Shown in pieces: positions 8,801-16,447 of a DNA stretch of 64,000 nt. Under the pieces are notes generated by a model. The model did no database searches and had not been told where the DNA came from. It saw only the letters and a list, made by a program, of their open reading frames with translations. Made by a program: the position numbers and the translations under genes. Position 1 is the stretch's first letter; every line of letters begins with the position of its first letter. The stretch is from Myxococcus sp. RHSTA-1-4 (lineage in GTDB: Bacteria; Myxococcota; Myxococcia; Myxococcales; Myxococcaceae). The stretch lies in contig NZ_JAIQDG010000029.1 of assembly GCF_020037125.1 (NCBI RefSeq), forward strand, positions 1-64,000. The letters run 5' to 3'.

Positions 8801-9772
8801 CTTTCGCGCGGCCTCCCGCCGCTGTTCGAGTGCCTCCAGCTGGTCCGCCAGCTCCTGGACGGACTGGAAGCGGCGCGCGGGCTCCCGGGCCGTGGCCCTG
8901 CCGAGCAGGGCGTCCACCTCCGCGGGAAGCTCCGGACGGCAGTCTCGAATGGAGGGCAGTGGCCTGGGGGAGAGCGCCCATTCACGCAGCGCTTCAGTCG
9001 AGCTCCCGGGACAGGGATGCTGCCCGGTCAGCAGCAAGTAGAGCATCAACCCCGCGGCCCACAGGTCGGTTCGCACATCGTGCGGTGCCTCCAGCCACTG
9101 CTCCGGGGCCATGTAGGGGGGCGAGCCCTCGGGGCCGAGGCCGCGGGTGGAGGCATCCCCGGGGCTGGCGGCGAGCCGGGCCAGGCCGAAGTCGAGCAGC
9201 TTGGCGCGCCCGCCCTCGAGGAGGAGGACATTGCCGGGCTTGAGGTCGCGGTGGATGACCCCGTGCGCATGGGCGTGGGCCAGCCCCGCGAGCACGTCAC
9301 GGAAGACAGCCACGGCCTCGTCCCAGTCCAGGGCTCCCTTGCGCAAGCGGGCGGAGAGGGATTGTCCCTTCAACAGCTCCATGACGAGGAAGGGGACGAC
9401 GGCCGAGGGGCTGGCCCGCCATTCCGAGACATCGAAGATGCGGATGATGTTGTCGTGGTCCAGCCGGGCGATGGCTCGCGCTTCCTCCTTGAGGAGCGAG
9501 GTGAGCGTCGGGCCGGAGAGCTTCTCGAGAGGCTGCATGAACTTGAGCGCCACGTGGCGCTGCAGCACCGAATCCCAGGCGCGGAAGACCTTGCCCATTC
9601 CGCCCTGGCCCAGTTGCGCACGAAGCTCGAAGCGCTCCCCGCGCTGTCCGCCCAGGCTGTCGCCGGGCTGGGGCAGGGGAAGCGGCGCGGAGGCTTCCAG
9701 GAAGAGCATCAGGAGCGGGTCATCAAACTCCGATGCACCCTCAAGCGTCTGAAAGCCCGTGTTCTGTCCCAT
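5843..9772 (-). CDS. Giant Ser/Thr kinase - cyclase-like - AAA ATPase - TPR signalling protein
   Basis: A 1309-residue cytoplasmic signalling protein. Residues ~50-315 form a Hanks-type kinase with the glycine loop GQGGMGKV, catalytic Lys77, HRDLKPGN at 174-181 and DFG at 194-196, so the kinase should be active. Residues ~333-490 resemble a class III cyclase fold (CMGDEVLGCLG, VRVGLHTASVVL), but the two metal-binding Asp positions are not obvious; it may be a non-catalytic module. An AAA/STAND ATPase follows, with Walker A GEAGIGKSR (~550) and Walker B LLIIEDLHWAD (~680). The last ~450 residues are TPR-like helices. This order matches the family described as TOMM-system kinase/cyclase fusions, but I see no TOMM precursor or cyclodehydratase gene nearby. 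A 48-codon frame overlaps its start. Confidence 0.88.
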   Translation of the reverse strand: MGQNTGFQTLEGASEFDDPLLMLFLEASAPLPLPQPGDSLGGQRGERFELRAQLGQGGMGKVFRAWDSVLQRHVALKFMQPLEKLSGPTLTSLLKEEARAIARLDHDNIIRIFDVSEWRASPSAVVPFLVMELLKGQSLSARLRKGALDWDEAVAVFRDVLAGLAHAHAHGVIHRDLKPGNVLLLEGGRAKLLDFGLARLAASPGDASTRGLGPEGSPPYMAPEQWLEAPHDVRTDLWAAGLMLYLLLTGQHPCPGSSTEALREWALSPRPLPSIRDCRPELPAEVDALLGRATAREPARRFQSVQELADQLEALEQRREAARKAPAAPRRAQVTFVCCLMARPREPLDEEALGELQDCFQKSCAAHLQQHGGTVLQCMGDEVLGCLGHPRAEEDALSHAVRAGLELASMPRAHFAVRVGLHTASVVLSPLAERQSGASAAIQGDAHLLAVRVARQAEAGTVLLSQSTYQGLRGAFVTEPLPPGPEPVALYRLMRERQEPLRFDRMCPPGLSPLVGRSEELRQLQEHWERARGGEGTLVLLQGEAGIGKSRLLRELREQVGSQAGLQAVAQCWQESSTSPLFPFSQLLRQLFAMPPEASPAQWRQRVLQQVEALGGSREEHLPLLESLLCLPGAEAPSPGGVERRQTQFLELLVTLLLELTRARDAAARPALLIIEDLHWADPSTLDLLTHLLTRTQSARLCVLLTARPEFRLPESSAPGVHRLVLPRLSVEHTTHLVAEVTRGQLLSEEQLRHLREKTDGNPLFIEEMARMFLSEAATAQRFTSTPAIPIPLQSLLQARLDSLPREQRSLARRCAIIGRGFSPSLLAACVEERAEALRPRLEALVAAGLLRRQDEAEEARYEFRHVLLQEQARESLPPAERRRVHQRIAWHLAEHIAEPSGFPPEWVAHHFTQAREWAQAHHWWKEAGRMALGHRAYTEAVHHYQQARAALEQLTPKAAHAAEELRLLLEMGVPMLLTQSTEETVRDLFLRARALCHQTGAIEHLPPALSGLFFWHMERANYADAFEMAKALVEVGERTNSPEARAVGTLQMGNCQLLQGGLRPAMAHFEQARKLLGPEFDPEHERALSQVYGYSPRVLAYILPAMTRLLLEGPCREALSDCEQALRHLETLRCPMTESLALVYVGAFSQLCGDVERTLAMSARLTPLTARYNLSSCVGVSAALHAWSLEKRGEAGGLLACIQQWASVGMRKGIPYCFGLLADLHLGRGELEPGLEVVGEALGWVELMGEHIFEAELHHMKGQLLWRKGAEAAARTSLHRALEVARCHESRFFERRVVETLERMRRAA

Positions 9773-9887
9773 CCCTGGCCTCTTTCGTCAGCGCATCCAA
9801 GAGGGTGGGAGTGGCGGAGACGATGTCTGTGAGCAGGCCCTTCCATTGGGGCGTGCTCCAGAGGCGGTCAGGGGTGCTGACCGGCAT
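9741..9887 (-). CDS. Possible 48-residue leader or upstream small protein
   Basis: An ATG at 9887 opens a 48-codon frame overlapping the first 32 bases of the giant kinase gene. The residues (MPVSTPDRLW..., ending GTEHGLSDA) have natural composition and a plausible helix. It may be a translationally coupled small protein, or the tail of something fused to the patatin remnant just upstream, since the same frame stays open further upstream. I cannot decide between these; it is reported because the overlap with the kinase start is suggestive. Confidence 0.3.
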   Translation of the reverse strand: MPVSTPDRLWSTPQWKGLLTDIVSATPTLLDALTKEARDGTEHGLSDA

Positions 9888-9916
9888 TGCGTCCAGGCCG
9901 CCATGGAGCGTGCGCC

Positions 9917-10132
9917 CTCGAACGCGAGCAGCAGGCTGTCGCCGCCCTGGTTGTCGTGGATACCGCCACCCATCAGCGGCAGTCCCCCGTTGAAGCCCGG
10001 CCCCAGCTCCTCGAGCGAGGCGCTGAGCGGGTACTCCCGGGGCCAGTGGAACTGCTGCGGGAAGACCCGCGGCTCGAAGCCACCCGGGAAGCATGACGGC
10101 GCGGCGGCGATGTCCGCCAGCCGGACGTGCCA
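9917..10132 (-). pseudogene. Patatin-like phospholipase remnant
   Basis: About 72 codons on the minus strand match the C-terminal half of patatin-like phospholipases. VRLADIAAAPSCFPGGFEP corresponds to the segment where the family has AASSCFPGGFEP, and LMGGGIHDNQGGDSLLLA corresponds to the DGG catalytic-Asp block (usually LMDGGIYDNQG). Here the catalytic Asp is replaced by Gly (MGGG). The N-terminal GxSxG nucleophile domain and the C-terminal end are both absent. It is a dead fragment. Confidence 0.75.
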
Positions 10133-10359
10133 GGCCACGGAGCGCGGCCTCGTCAGGTGGCAGGGCCTCCGTTGCCGGTCAGGCTTCCTCGTCGGGGAGG
10201 AGCGTCCGGAGCAGCTCGTCGTCGGGGCGGAGCGGGCGCCAGCCGGGCGGCGGCGGCGTGGCGAGGAGTGCATCGCTGACCTGGTCTACGCGCTCCTGAT
10301 GGGTTTCCGGGGGCGTGTGCCCCGAGGGGCTGCGCGGCCTGTCCACCGGCAGGGAGCTT

Positions 10360-10428
10360 CACTCGGGCGGCCCCGTCAGCGGCCCTCCTCGGCCCCTCCC
10401 TCCCTTCAGCACGGCCCCCTTCCCTCTT
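10360..10428. repeat. Dispersed intergenic repeat, copy B
   Basis: The second copy of the unit described at 747-821. The 39-base block 10360-10398 is identical to 747-785 and the 16-base block 10413-10428 is identical to 806-821; the spacer is 14 bases here and 20 in copy A. It begins 27 bases beyond the stop codon of the isochorismatase-fold gene, in the position expected of a 3'-untranslated element. Confidence 0.75.
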
Positions 10429-10455
10429 ATGCGTTGGGCTCGGGAGCGGCGCGGG

Positions 10456-11025
10456 TCAGCGCCCGGTCTGGGCGACGAAGTCGGCGGTGGAGACCACCTG
10501 GGCATAGGCCATACCCAGCGCCGCGAGGAACGCGGCGTGGACCTGGGGCGCGGGAACAGTCTGCCCGTTGAGCTCCAGGGCCCGGGCCGCGCACGCATCG
10601 TGGAGCACCGTGACGGTGTAGCCCAGGTCCGCCGCGGCACGCACCGTGGCGTCCACGCACATGAGCGTCATCATGCCCGTCACCACCAGCCGCTTCACGC
10701 CCAACGCCCGCAGATGCTCCTGGAGGTTCGTCTCCCGGAAGCTGTTGGGGAAGTGCCTGCGCACCACCACCTCTCCTGGGCGCGGCTCGACCCGGGGATG
10801 AATCTCCGCCCCCGGCGTCCCCGGGAGGAAGAACGTCGCCCCCGGCTGCATCGAGATGTGCTGCACGTGGATGACCGGCAGGTTCCGCTCCCGGAAGAGG
10901 TCCAGGGCGGCCCGCGCCTGCGCCGCCGCGGCGTCGGAGCGGTCCAGCTCGGACCACCCTCCGGGGAAGTAGTCATTCTGGATGTCGATGAGCAGCAGCC
11001 CCGTGTGCTCCAAGGTCTTCTCCAT
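10456..11025 (-). CDS. Isochorismatase-family cysteine hydrolase
   Basis: A 189-residue cysteine hydrolase of the isochorismatase/nicotinamidase fold. LLLIDIQNDYF (residues 9-19) gives the first catalytic Asp and GMMTLMCVDATVRAA gives the nucleophilic Cys with the usual hydrophobic shelf. The position that is Lys in classical members reads VVVRRHFPNSF, so an Arg lies near the triad position. The substrate is unknown; relatives hydrolyse amides, imides or vinyl ethers. Diverging from it is the remnant of a GlxA-type AraC regulator, the usual neighbour of such hydrolases, so this gene has probably lost its dedicated regulator. Soluble, cytoplasmic. Confidence 0.88.
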   Translation of the reverse strand: MEKTLEHTGLLLIDIQNDYFPGGWSELDRSDAAAAQARAALDLFRERNLPVIHVQHISMQPGATFFLPGTPGAEIHPRVEPRPGEVVVRRHFPNSFRETNLQEHLRALGVKRLVVTGMMTLMCVDATVRAAADLGYTVTVLHDACAARALELNGQTVPAPQVHAAFLAALGMAYAQVVSTADFVAQTGR

Positions 11026-11057
11026 GGGTGCCTCCAGGTGGGGTGTGGGGATTCGCG

Positions 11058-11320
11058 ACCACCCACTGGGGGCTCGCCCAGCGCTTCGTGGCGCGCTCCC
11101 CCCGCGTGTCGCTCAAGCCCGAGCTGCTCCTGGTGGACTTGGGTGACGTGCTCACCACGGGTGGAGTCACCGCCTACCTGGCCCCCTCCCTGCATCTCGT
11201 CTCGAAGCAGGCCTCACCGGAGCTGGCCGCGCTCTGCGCCAAACCGCGTTCCGCCGCCGCTTCAAGGCGCGCACCGGCCTGACACCCGATGCGTACCGGC
11301 GGCGCTTCGCGCTGCGCTGA
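11058..11320 (+). pseudogene. GlxA-type AraC-family regulator remnant (internal deletion, frameshift)
   Basis: Two pieces in different frames belong to one GlxA/DJ-1-AraC regulator. Piece one (11058-11240) reads TTHWGLAQRF...LLLVDLGDVLTTGGVTAYL...SPELAALCA, the end of the DJ-1/PfpI-like domain. Piece two (11243-11320) reads FRRRFKARTGLTPDAYRRRF, the last helices of the AraC HTH, ending at a TGA. The linker and first HTH are deleted at the junction near 11241. The N-terminal two thirds of the DJ-1 domain are also missing. It lies head-to-head with the cysteine hydrolase gene. Confidence 0.85.
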
Positions 11321-11397
11321 AGCCGCTCCACCGCGAAGGCCCGGAGGTCGCCGGCGGCCTGCCCCGACATCCGGGAGGCCGCCAGCGGAAGGCCGCG

Positions 11398-12423
11398 TTA
11401 CTCGATGGACGCGACCTTGTCGTCGTCGCCGAACTTCACCTTCACCTTGGTCACCTTGCTCTTCCAGTACGTCCAGACGCTGGAGTTGAACGAAGGCGTC
11501 TCATGCGGAGGCGGCGGGCCCCACGCCATGCGCACGGCCTGGCGCGACATCCCAGGCACCACCTCCGACGCGGAGACCTTCTTGCGGTCCTCCGCCGTCA
11601 GCGTCTCCAGCCTGGGGGCCTGGTCCTGGGGCGCGAACGAGCCCTGGAACAGCACCCACGTGTCCGCGCCGGAGCGGGAGTCGTTCTCGAACGTGAACTC
11701 CATCCCCGTGTCGACGACCTTGAACTTCACCTTGGACGAGCCCTTGTCCAGCACCTCGACGCGGGTGTTGAACGGGAGGATGGGGCCCTTGAGGTAGTTC
11801 ACCCAGGACAGCGTGGCGTCCTCGAAGTGAAAGTTCGCGGTCGCGTAGTGGTAGACCTTCTCCGCGGGCGGCGGCGGCGGGGGAGGCGGCTCGTCACCGT
11901 ACGACACCACCTTGCCCTCGGCGTTGAAGACGACGTCGAAGGTGAAGAACTTCGAGCTCCAGTAGGTCCACTTCGTGGCCCCGAGCGACGGCGTCCGGTG
12001 CGGCGGCGGGGGCCCGATGGTCAGGAGCACCGCGTCCCGGCTCATGCCCTTGGCCAGCTCGCCCGCCTTGACCTGCTTCTGCTCCTCCGGCGTGAGCGCG
12101 GCGATTCGGGCCGCCGGGTCCGAGGCGGAGAAGAACCCCGAGAACAGCTCCGAGGCATTCTTTCCCAGACTCTTATGAGACACGAACCGGAACTCGGCGC
12201 CCGTCTCGACCACCCGGCAGCGCACCTCGTCGTCGTCCCGCTCGAGGACCTCGACCTGGGTCCCCACGGAGAGCAGGGCACCCTTGTTGCGGTAGTTCAC
12301 CGCGGAGAGCTGATTCTTGTTGAGCAGGAAGTTGGCCTGGGAGAACAGCACCTCGGCCTGGGCACTCAACGCCGTCAGCAGCCCCAGTGCCAGCAGGGTG
12401 CCGAAAACGTTCTTTCGATACAT
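11398..12423 (-). CDS. Exported protein with two tandem SH3-like + BamE/SmpA-like modules
   Basis: A 341-residue exported protein. The ATG at 12423 has GAGG upstream and starts a signal peptide ending ...LSAQA (residue 23). The mature protein is an internal duplication. Each half begins with a strand-rich segment (VGTQVEVLERDDDEVRCRVVETG; FNTRVEVLDKGSSKVKFKVVDTG, here quoted only in part) and ends with a BamE/SmpA-like motif (KGMSRDAVLLTIGPPPPHRTPS...WTYW; PGMSRQAVRMAWGPPPPHETPS...WTYW). A run of eight prolines links the halves. BamE-like folds bind envelope proteins, so a periplasmic role in envelope assembly or lipoprotein binding is likely; it lacks a lipobox Cys. No operon partner is evident. 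Confidence 0.78.
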   Translation of the reverse strand: MYRKNVFGTLLALGLLTALSAQAEVLFSQANFLLNKNQLSAVNYRNKGALLSVGTQVEVLERDDDEVRCRVVETGAEFRFVSHKSLGKNASELFSGFFSASDPAARIAALTPEEQKQVKAGELAKGMSRDAVLLTIGPPPPHRTPSLGATKWTYWSSKFFTFDVVFNAEGKVVSYGDEPPPPPPPPAEKVYHYATANFHFEDATLSWVNYLKGPILPFNTRVEVLDKGSSKVKFKVVDTGMEFTFENDSRSGADTWVLFQGSFAPQDQAPRLETLTAEDRKKVSASEVVPGMSRQAVRMAWGPPPPHETPSFNSSVWTYWKSKVTKVKVKFGDDDKVASIE

Positions 12424-12696
12424 GTAGACCCCTCGGTTGTTCAGCATCATCGTTGTAGGTGTCGCCTCGGAACGGTCGCAAGGACATTGCACTCGGAGTG
12501 AGGACGCGTCTCCCGGGTACGGCCCTGCCACTGTCGCCACGTCGAGGACGACACGGGGGAAGTCCGCCCGGGTCGCGCTGAAAACGGTGGCAGGGGGCGG
12601 ATATTCACCCGGGGGCGCTGTCATGCGGTACGGCCTTCGGCCCTGGCCGGTGGCGCCAGGGGCGGTGGGTGTCAACGTAGATGTCGCGTGAGAGGA

Positions 12697-13068
12697 TCAA
12701 GCCGAGCGCTTCAACTCCTGCAGTGCCTGGGTGGGGTGCGGGGAGGGGCCGAGGCGCACGGGGCCGGCGGGAGTCCAGTCGCGCGTCTTGCCGCGCCAGC
12801 GCTCGGGGTGACGGCGGCGAGCGCGCTGGTAGAGCTCGGCGCGCTGGGCCAGCACCTGCTGTTCGCGGTCAGAGTGACGCTCGTCCGGGGTGACGGAGCA
12901 CAAGGCGCTGTGGCGGTGCTGGCCGTTGTACCAGGCGACGAAGGAGGCCACCCTGCCCTTCGCCTCGTCGAGGGAAGCGAAGGGCCTGGCGGGGAAGCCG
13001 GGCCGGTACTTCAGGGTGCGGAAGAGGGCCTCGGAGAAGGGGTTGTCGTCCGAGACGCGCGGGCGGCT
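12697..13068 (-). pseudogene. IS3-family transposase C-terminal remnant
   Basis: The last ~123 codons of an IS3-type OrfB integrase on the minus strand. SRPRVSDDNPFSEALFRTLK (13068 inward) is the block with the last catalytic Glu region, followed by VAWYNGQHRHSAL and TPDERH, then YQRARRRHPERW, the usual tail. Everything upstream of 13068, including the HTH OrfA and first two catalytic Asp residues, is gone. No inverted repeat ends were found. A shorter relative of the same tail occurs at 22640-22762. Confidence 0.85.
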
Positions 13069-13130
13069 ACCGGGCTCGCGGCACTCGCGGCTGGGAGTCC
13101 GCGTACTGACGGAGAGGAGCTCCCCGCGGC

Positions 13131-14240
13131 TCAGCCGTGGCGCGCCGAAGCGTCCACGGGGCGGTGACTGTCGGGGCGTGTCGCCAGGGCACGGCGCAAC
13201 ATCGCCTCCGTCCATTCCAGGCTCTCGCGGGGCAGGCCCGTGCCAACGGCAACGTCTCCGCCCTCGTAATCGACGACGACGCGCTCTCCCCAAAGGTTGT
13301 TGCGCGTCCCAACGCGCAGGTCGATATCCCAGACCTTGGAGGCTGCAATCCGCGTAAGGCGGCCGCTCGCCCAGCGCCCATGACGAGACACCTCCAAGCC
13401 GCGGGACGAGGCCTTGATGAGCCAGCCGCTGGTGGCCTCGCGCATCACCCGCCAGAGCAGGTAGCTCCCACAGACAAAGAGGACGAGGCATCCCACGGCG
13501 GGTTTGAGGACATTCGCCGACGTCCATCCCTGCGAGCGCGCCCAGGCCCACCCGAAGAGAATGGGCCCGGCGACTCCGACGAGCGTGGCGATGCCGGCCT
13601 GGGCGACGTAAAGGGGGCGCCAGCCGCGAGCGGGCAACGTCACCGTCAGAACGCCGGACTCACGCGCGACGCGAATGTGGCTGCCCATCGGGGGCGACGG
13701 CTGGGTTTCCCGAAGTGGCGCTGCGGACAGGCGTTCGTCCACGGAGCGAGTGTGTCCGCCATCCACCTGGAGTCCGCCGCCCAGCACACGCGAGGCAGCG
13801 CGCGCCAACTCCAACACCTCATCCCGGTCATGGCTTCGAGCCAGGACGATGGCCCTGCCTGGCTGGGCACCTTGCAGCACCACCTCATCGGGAGCCCTGT
13901 GATGCGAGCGCACCTCCACGCGGGTGAACTGCTCGAATGCGGCCTCCGTCCGAGAGACGCTCCAGAGAAGGCGGGAGTGCCGCTCCACCCTGCGCGACTC
14001 TCGATTCATCACGACCTGGTCCCGGGCCAGGAGATGGTGAAGCGCCCAGAGTCCCCCAATCAGCGCGAAAACACATTCAACGAAGGTGTCTCCCCGCAAG
14101 CCGGTACGGAGGGAGTATGCAATGAGCGCAGGCGCTCCAATGAGCGCTCCCAATGACAGCGCCCGCTCCACCGGCTTGACGTCTTTCTGGACGACGAGCG
14201 AGGAACCCTCCACCTTCCACCTGCTGTTTCCGCAGCGCAT
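13131..14240 (-). CDS. Membrane protein of unknown function
   Basis: A 369-residue protein with two pairs of membrane helices: about residues 28-75 (ALSLGALIGAPALIAYSL and CVFALIGGLWALHHLLA) and about 215-275 (AGIATLVGVAGPILFGW and VGCLVLFVCGSYLLWRV). Each pair precedes a soluble domain of ~100 residues that looks PH-like (WLIKASSRGLEVSRHGRW), giving a repeated two-helix plus beta-domain plan. I do not recognise the family. The start is uncertain: the ATG at 14240 lacks a good ribosome-binding site, and the open frame continues to 14360, exactly where the SCO1 remnant ends. The gene may therefore be 5'-altered by the rearrangement that cut SCO1. Confidence 0.65.
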   Translation of the reverse strand: MRCGNSRWKVEGSSLVVQKDVKPVERALSLGALIGAPALIAYSLRTGLRGDTFVECVFALIGGLWALHHLLARDQVVMNRESRRVERHSRLLWSVSRTEAAFEQFTRVEVRSHHRAPDEVVLQGAQPGRAIVLARSHDRDEVLELARAASRVLGGGLQVDGGHTRSVDERLSAAPLRETQPSPPMGSHIRVARESGVLTVTLPARGWRPLYVAQAGIATLVGVAGPILFGWAWARSQGWTSANVLKPAVGCLVLFVCGSYLLWRVMREATSGWLIKASSRGLEVSRHGRWASGRLTRIAASKVWDIDLRVGTRNNLWGERVVVDYEGGDVAVGTGLPRESLEWTEAMLRRALATRPDSHRPVDASARHG

Positions 14241-14359
14241 GGGGGGAAAGACTACGCCACGCCGCGGGCGAAGGCGCTGGAAACACCAGGGAGCCGTCAC
14301 TCCGCCGCTTCCGGCAACCCGAAGGCGGTGGTCGATGGACCAGGCGATGTCCAGCCCCA

Positions 14360-14709
14360 CACGGAGAACGAGACGAGTTGGAGCCCCGTTCCGAAGGATG
14401 CGGTGCGCTCCCGCACGCCGGCCATCTTCCGCGTGAAGGCGGGGCGGACGGTGGGGCAGCGGGTGAAGATGAAGTTGGCGATGTAGGGCCGCCCCGGAGC
14501 TGCGCGCTGCCGAAGGGCTGGCCGTCGTGGCGCGTGAAGGTGAACTCCGGAAGGGCTCCGAGCTGGGGCAGCGGCTCGCTCCGGCCGCGCAGCAGGGTGG
14601 CTCCGGAGGCGATGGCCATGCCGAGCATGAACACGGCGAGGCCGCCCCAGAAGCCGGGGCGCTGGGTGAGGCGGGCCGGGCGGGCCGGGAGCGTGGATTC
14701 GGCGGTCAT
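14360..14709 (-). pseudogene. SCO1/SenC-like protein remnant with frameshift
   Basis: A SCO1-type copper chaperone gene that is broken twice. From the ATG at 14709 the frame encodes an N-terminal anchor (GFWGGLAVFMLGMAIASGATLL) and the thioredoxin-fold start (LPEFTFTRHDGQPFGSAQLRG). Near 14491 the reading frame shifts, and IANFIFTRCPTVRPAFTRKM and LQLVSFSV continue in another frame. The copper-binding CxxxC is CPTVR, so the second Cys is lost. At 14360 the similarity stops where the neighbouring membrane-protein frame begins, so the 3' half, including the conserved His, was deleted. Confidence 0.8.
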
Positions 14710-14968
14710 GGGAGCCCGAGGTAACGGAAGGCGGAGGGCGGCGCACGGCCGCTCCGAGGGCAGGCAGGCCCGGAGGCGCCGTCGCGCCCCAGCTTGGCGG
14801 TTGACGCGCCCAAAAACTCTTTCTGCCGTGAAGGGTACTTCCGGCCCGGGTTCGAATCGCCTCGGGAGGCTCACAAGCTTTCAGCTCCCCCGCGTCTGGA
14901 AGCCAAGGCGCCGCACCCGGTGGCGCCGTACCAACGGGCAGAGCTGAACTGAAAGAGGGGAAGTCCAC

Positions 14969-16447
14969 ATGCATGAGTCCGTGGATCCGACGTTGATGGG
15001 AGAGGTGCGCCTGGGGATGGGTATCAGGCGCGGTTGGGTGTTCTTGTGTTTTTCCGTGGCGTGCATGGCAGGTGCGTCCAGCATGGCGCAGCACCTGGAC
15101 CCCGCCTGCGCTGTGCCTGCGGCCGTGCCCAATGACGGGCTCGACGATCGCGCGGCGATCCAGGAGGCGCTGACCACTCAGGGCTGCGCGTACCTGCCGG
15201 CTGGCACGTACGACATCGACACGCCGAGCTTCGTTCCGCCCGCTCGGCGGATCTACGCCATGCTGACGGCCACCGGCGCCAGGCTGTACGGCGATGGCCC
15301 GGCCACGGTGCTGCGCTTTCGCGGCGACGCCGGAGGACAGGACTGGCAGGGGGTGAGGCTCGACGGAGTGAGCCCGTCGCTCCACGACCTGTCGATGAAC
15401 ACCGCGGACCTCACGAACACGAACGAGCAGACCCATGCCGTGCGGGTGGTCGGTCCCACTGCGGACCCGACGATCTACAAGGTCTCATTCACGCACCCGC
15501 AGCGCGGCGAGCCCGGCGGCGATTGCGTTCAGCTCGTCGGCTATGCACCGGCTCAACTGATCACCCGGGCGCGCATCCATGACAACGAGTTCGGCAAGTG
15601 CGACCGCAGCGGTGTGGCCATCCACAGTGGCACACAGGACCTGGAGATCGCCGACAACCGATTCCACGATACCGGCGACCAGGATATCGATGGCGAGGGG
15701 ACGGGAGACAACTCGGATTGGCTGATCGCGCGCAATACCATCTCGCTGGGCGCCGCGCCTCAGGGCGCAATCGCGATCCAGATCCAGCTCACCAGCAACG
15801 TCCGCATCACCGAGAACGTCCTACAGGGGCGGGGCATCTTCGCCTACAGCTGCAGCGCATGCGAAATCGACCACAACTTGATACTGCGGCGCGCCGGCAC
15901 GTCCGGGATGGGCGCCGTGGAGATCCAGAAGGCGAGCTCGCACGTGAACGTTCACCACAACGTGATAGAGCGCGCCGACTCCGCAGGCACGGGAAGCGTG
16001 GTTCGCGCGTACCCGCACGGCACCGGGACTCCGGACCACGTGACGATCTCGGACAACGTGCTCATCCAGCGCGCCACGGCCGGAAGTGTCATCGAGACCA
16101 TGGGCGTCGTGGGCCTGTTCGTGGAGCGCAATACCGTGACCCATGCCGGCGCGGCCGATACGAGCTACGGCGTGCTGGCCAATGGATCCGCCGGAACCAA
16201 TCCGATCCGGACCGACGACCTGCATGTGAATAGCAACACCTGGAGCGGCCCGCTCAAGGCCGTGATAGCCATCAGCGGCTCGTACGGCGGCTGCGGTTCG
16301 CTCAGCGCCACGCACAACGTCGCCGCAGCCCCGGGTGTGCTCTGCCAGAACGCCACGACGGGGAGCATGATTCTCGGGCCGCTCGATGTGAGCGGCAACA
16401 CCTGGCTGCCGTCATTGTGCGGAACGATGATCGCTCCTGGAAACTGA
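14969..16447 (+). CDS. Secreted right-handed parallel beta-helix protein
   Basis: A 492-residue exported protein starting at the ATG at 14969, which follows GAGGGGAAG. A longish N-terminal region leads into the hydrophobic core VFLCFSVACMAGASSMAQ, cleaved near residue 41. The rest is a pectate-lyase-like beta-helix: an N-terminal DDRAAIQEAL...AYLPAGTYDI block, then repeated short turns of the form ...ITRARIHDNEFG, LEIADNRFHD, VRITENVLQG, CEIDHNLILR, VNVHHNVIE and VTISDNVLI. Such proteins are polysaccharide lyases, hydrolases or surface adhesins; no catalytic set could be assigned. Base composition is somewhat lower in G+C than its neighbours, and it lies inside the pseudogene-rich zone, so acquisition by transfer is possible. 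Confidence 0.8.
   Translation: MHESVDPTLMGEVRLGMGIRRGWVFLCFSVACMAGASSMAQHLDPACAVPAAVPNDGLDDRAAIQEALTTQGCAYLPAGTYDIDTPSFVPPARRIYAMLTATGARLYGDGPATVLRFRGDAGGQDWQGVRLDGVSPSLHDLSMNTADLTNTNEQTHAVRVVGPTADPTIYKVSFTHPQRGEPGGDCVQLVGYAPAQLITRARIHDNEFGKCDRSGVAIHSGTQDLEIADNRFHDTGDQDIDGEGTGDNSDWLIARNTISLGAAPQGAIAIQIQLTSNVRITENVLQGRGIFAYSCSACEIDHNLILRRAGTSGMGAVEIQKASSHVNVHHNVIERADSAGTGSVVRAYPHGTGTPDHVTISDNVLIQRATAGSVIETMGVVGLFVERNTVTHAGAADTSYGVLANGSAGTNPIRTDDLHVNSNTWSGPLKAVIAISGSYGGCGSLSATHNVAAAPGVLCQNATTGSMILGPLDVSGNTWLPSLCGTMIAPGN

Noticed and set aside
8192-9832. A long frame opposite the kinase gene.
   Set aside because: Antisense shadow of the kinase and AAA coding sequence, with no start signal.
14849-14875. 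GGGTTCGAATCG resembles a tRNA T arm, perhaps an attachment-site remnant.
   Set aside because: The bases flanking the loop do not pair as a T stem, and no acceptor, D or anticodon arm can be found nearby.
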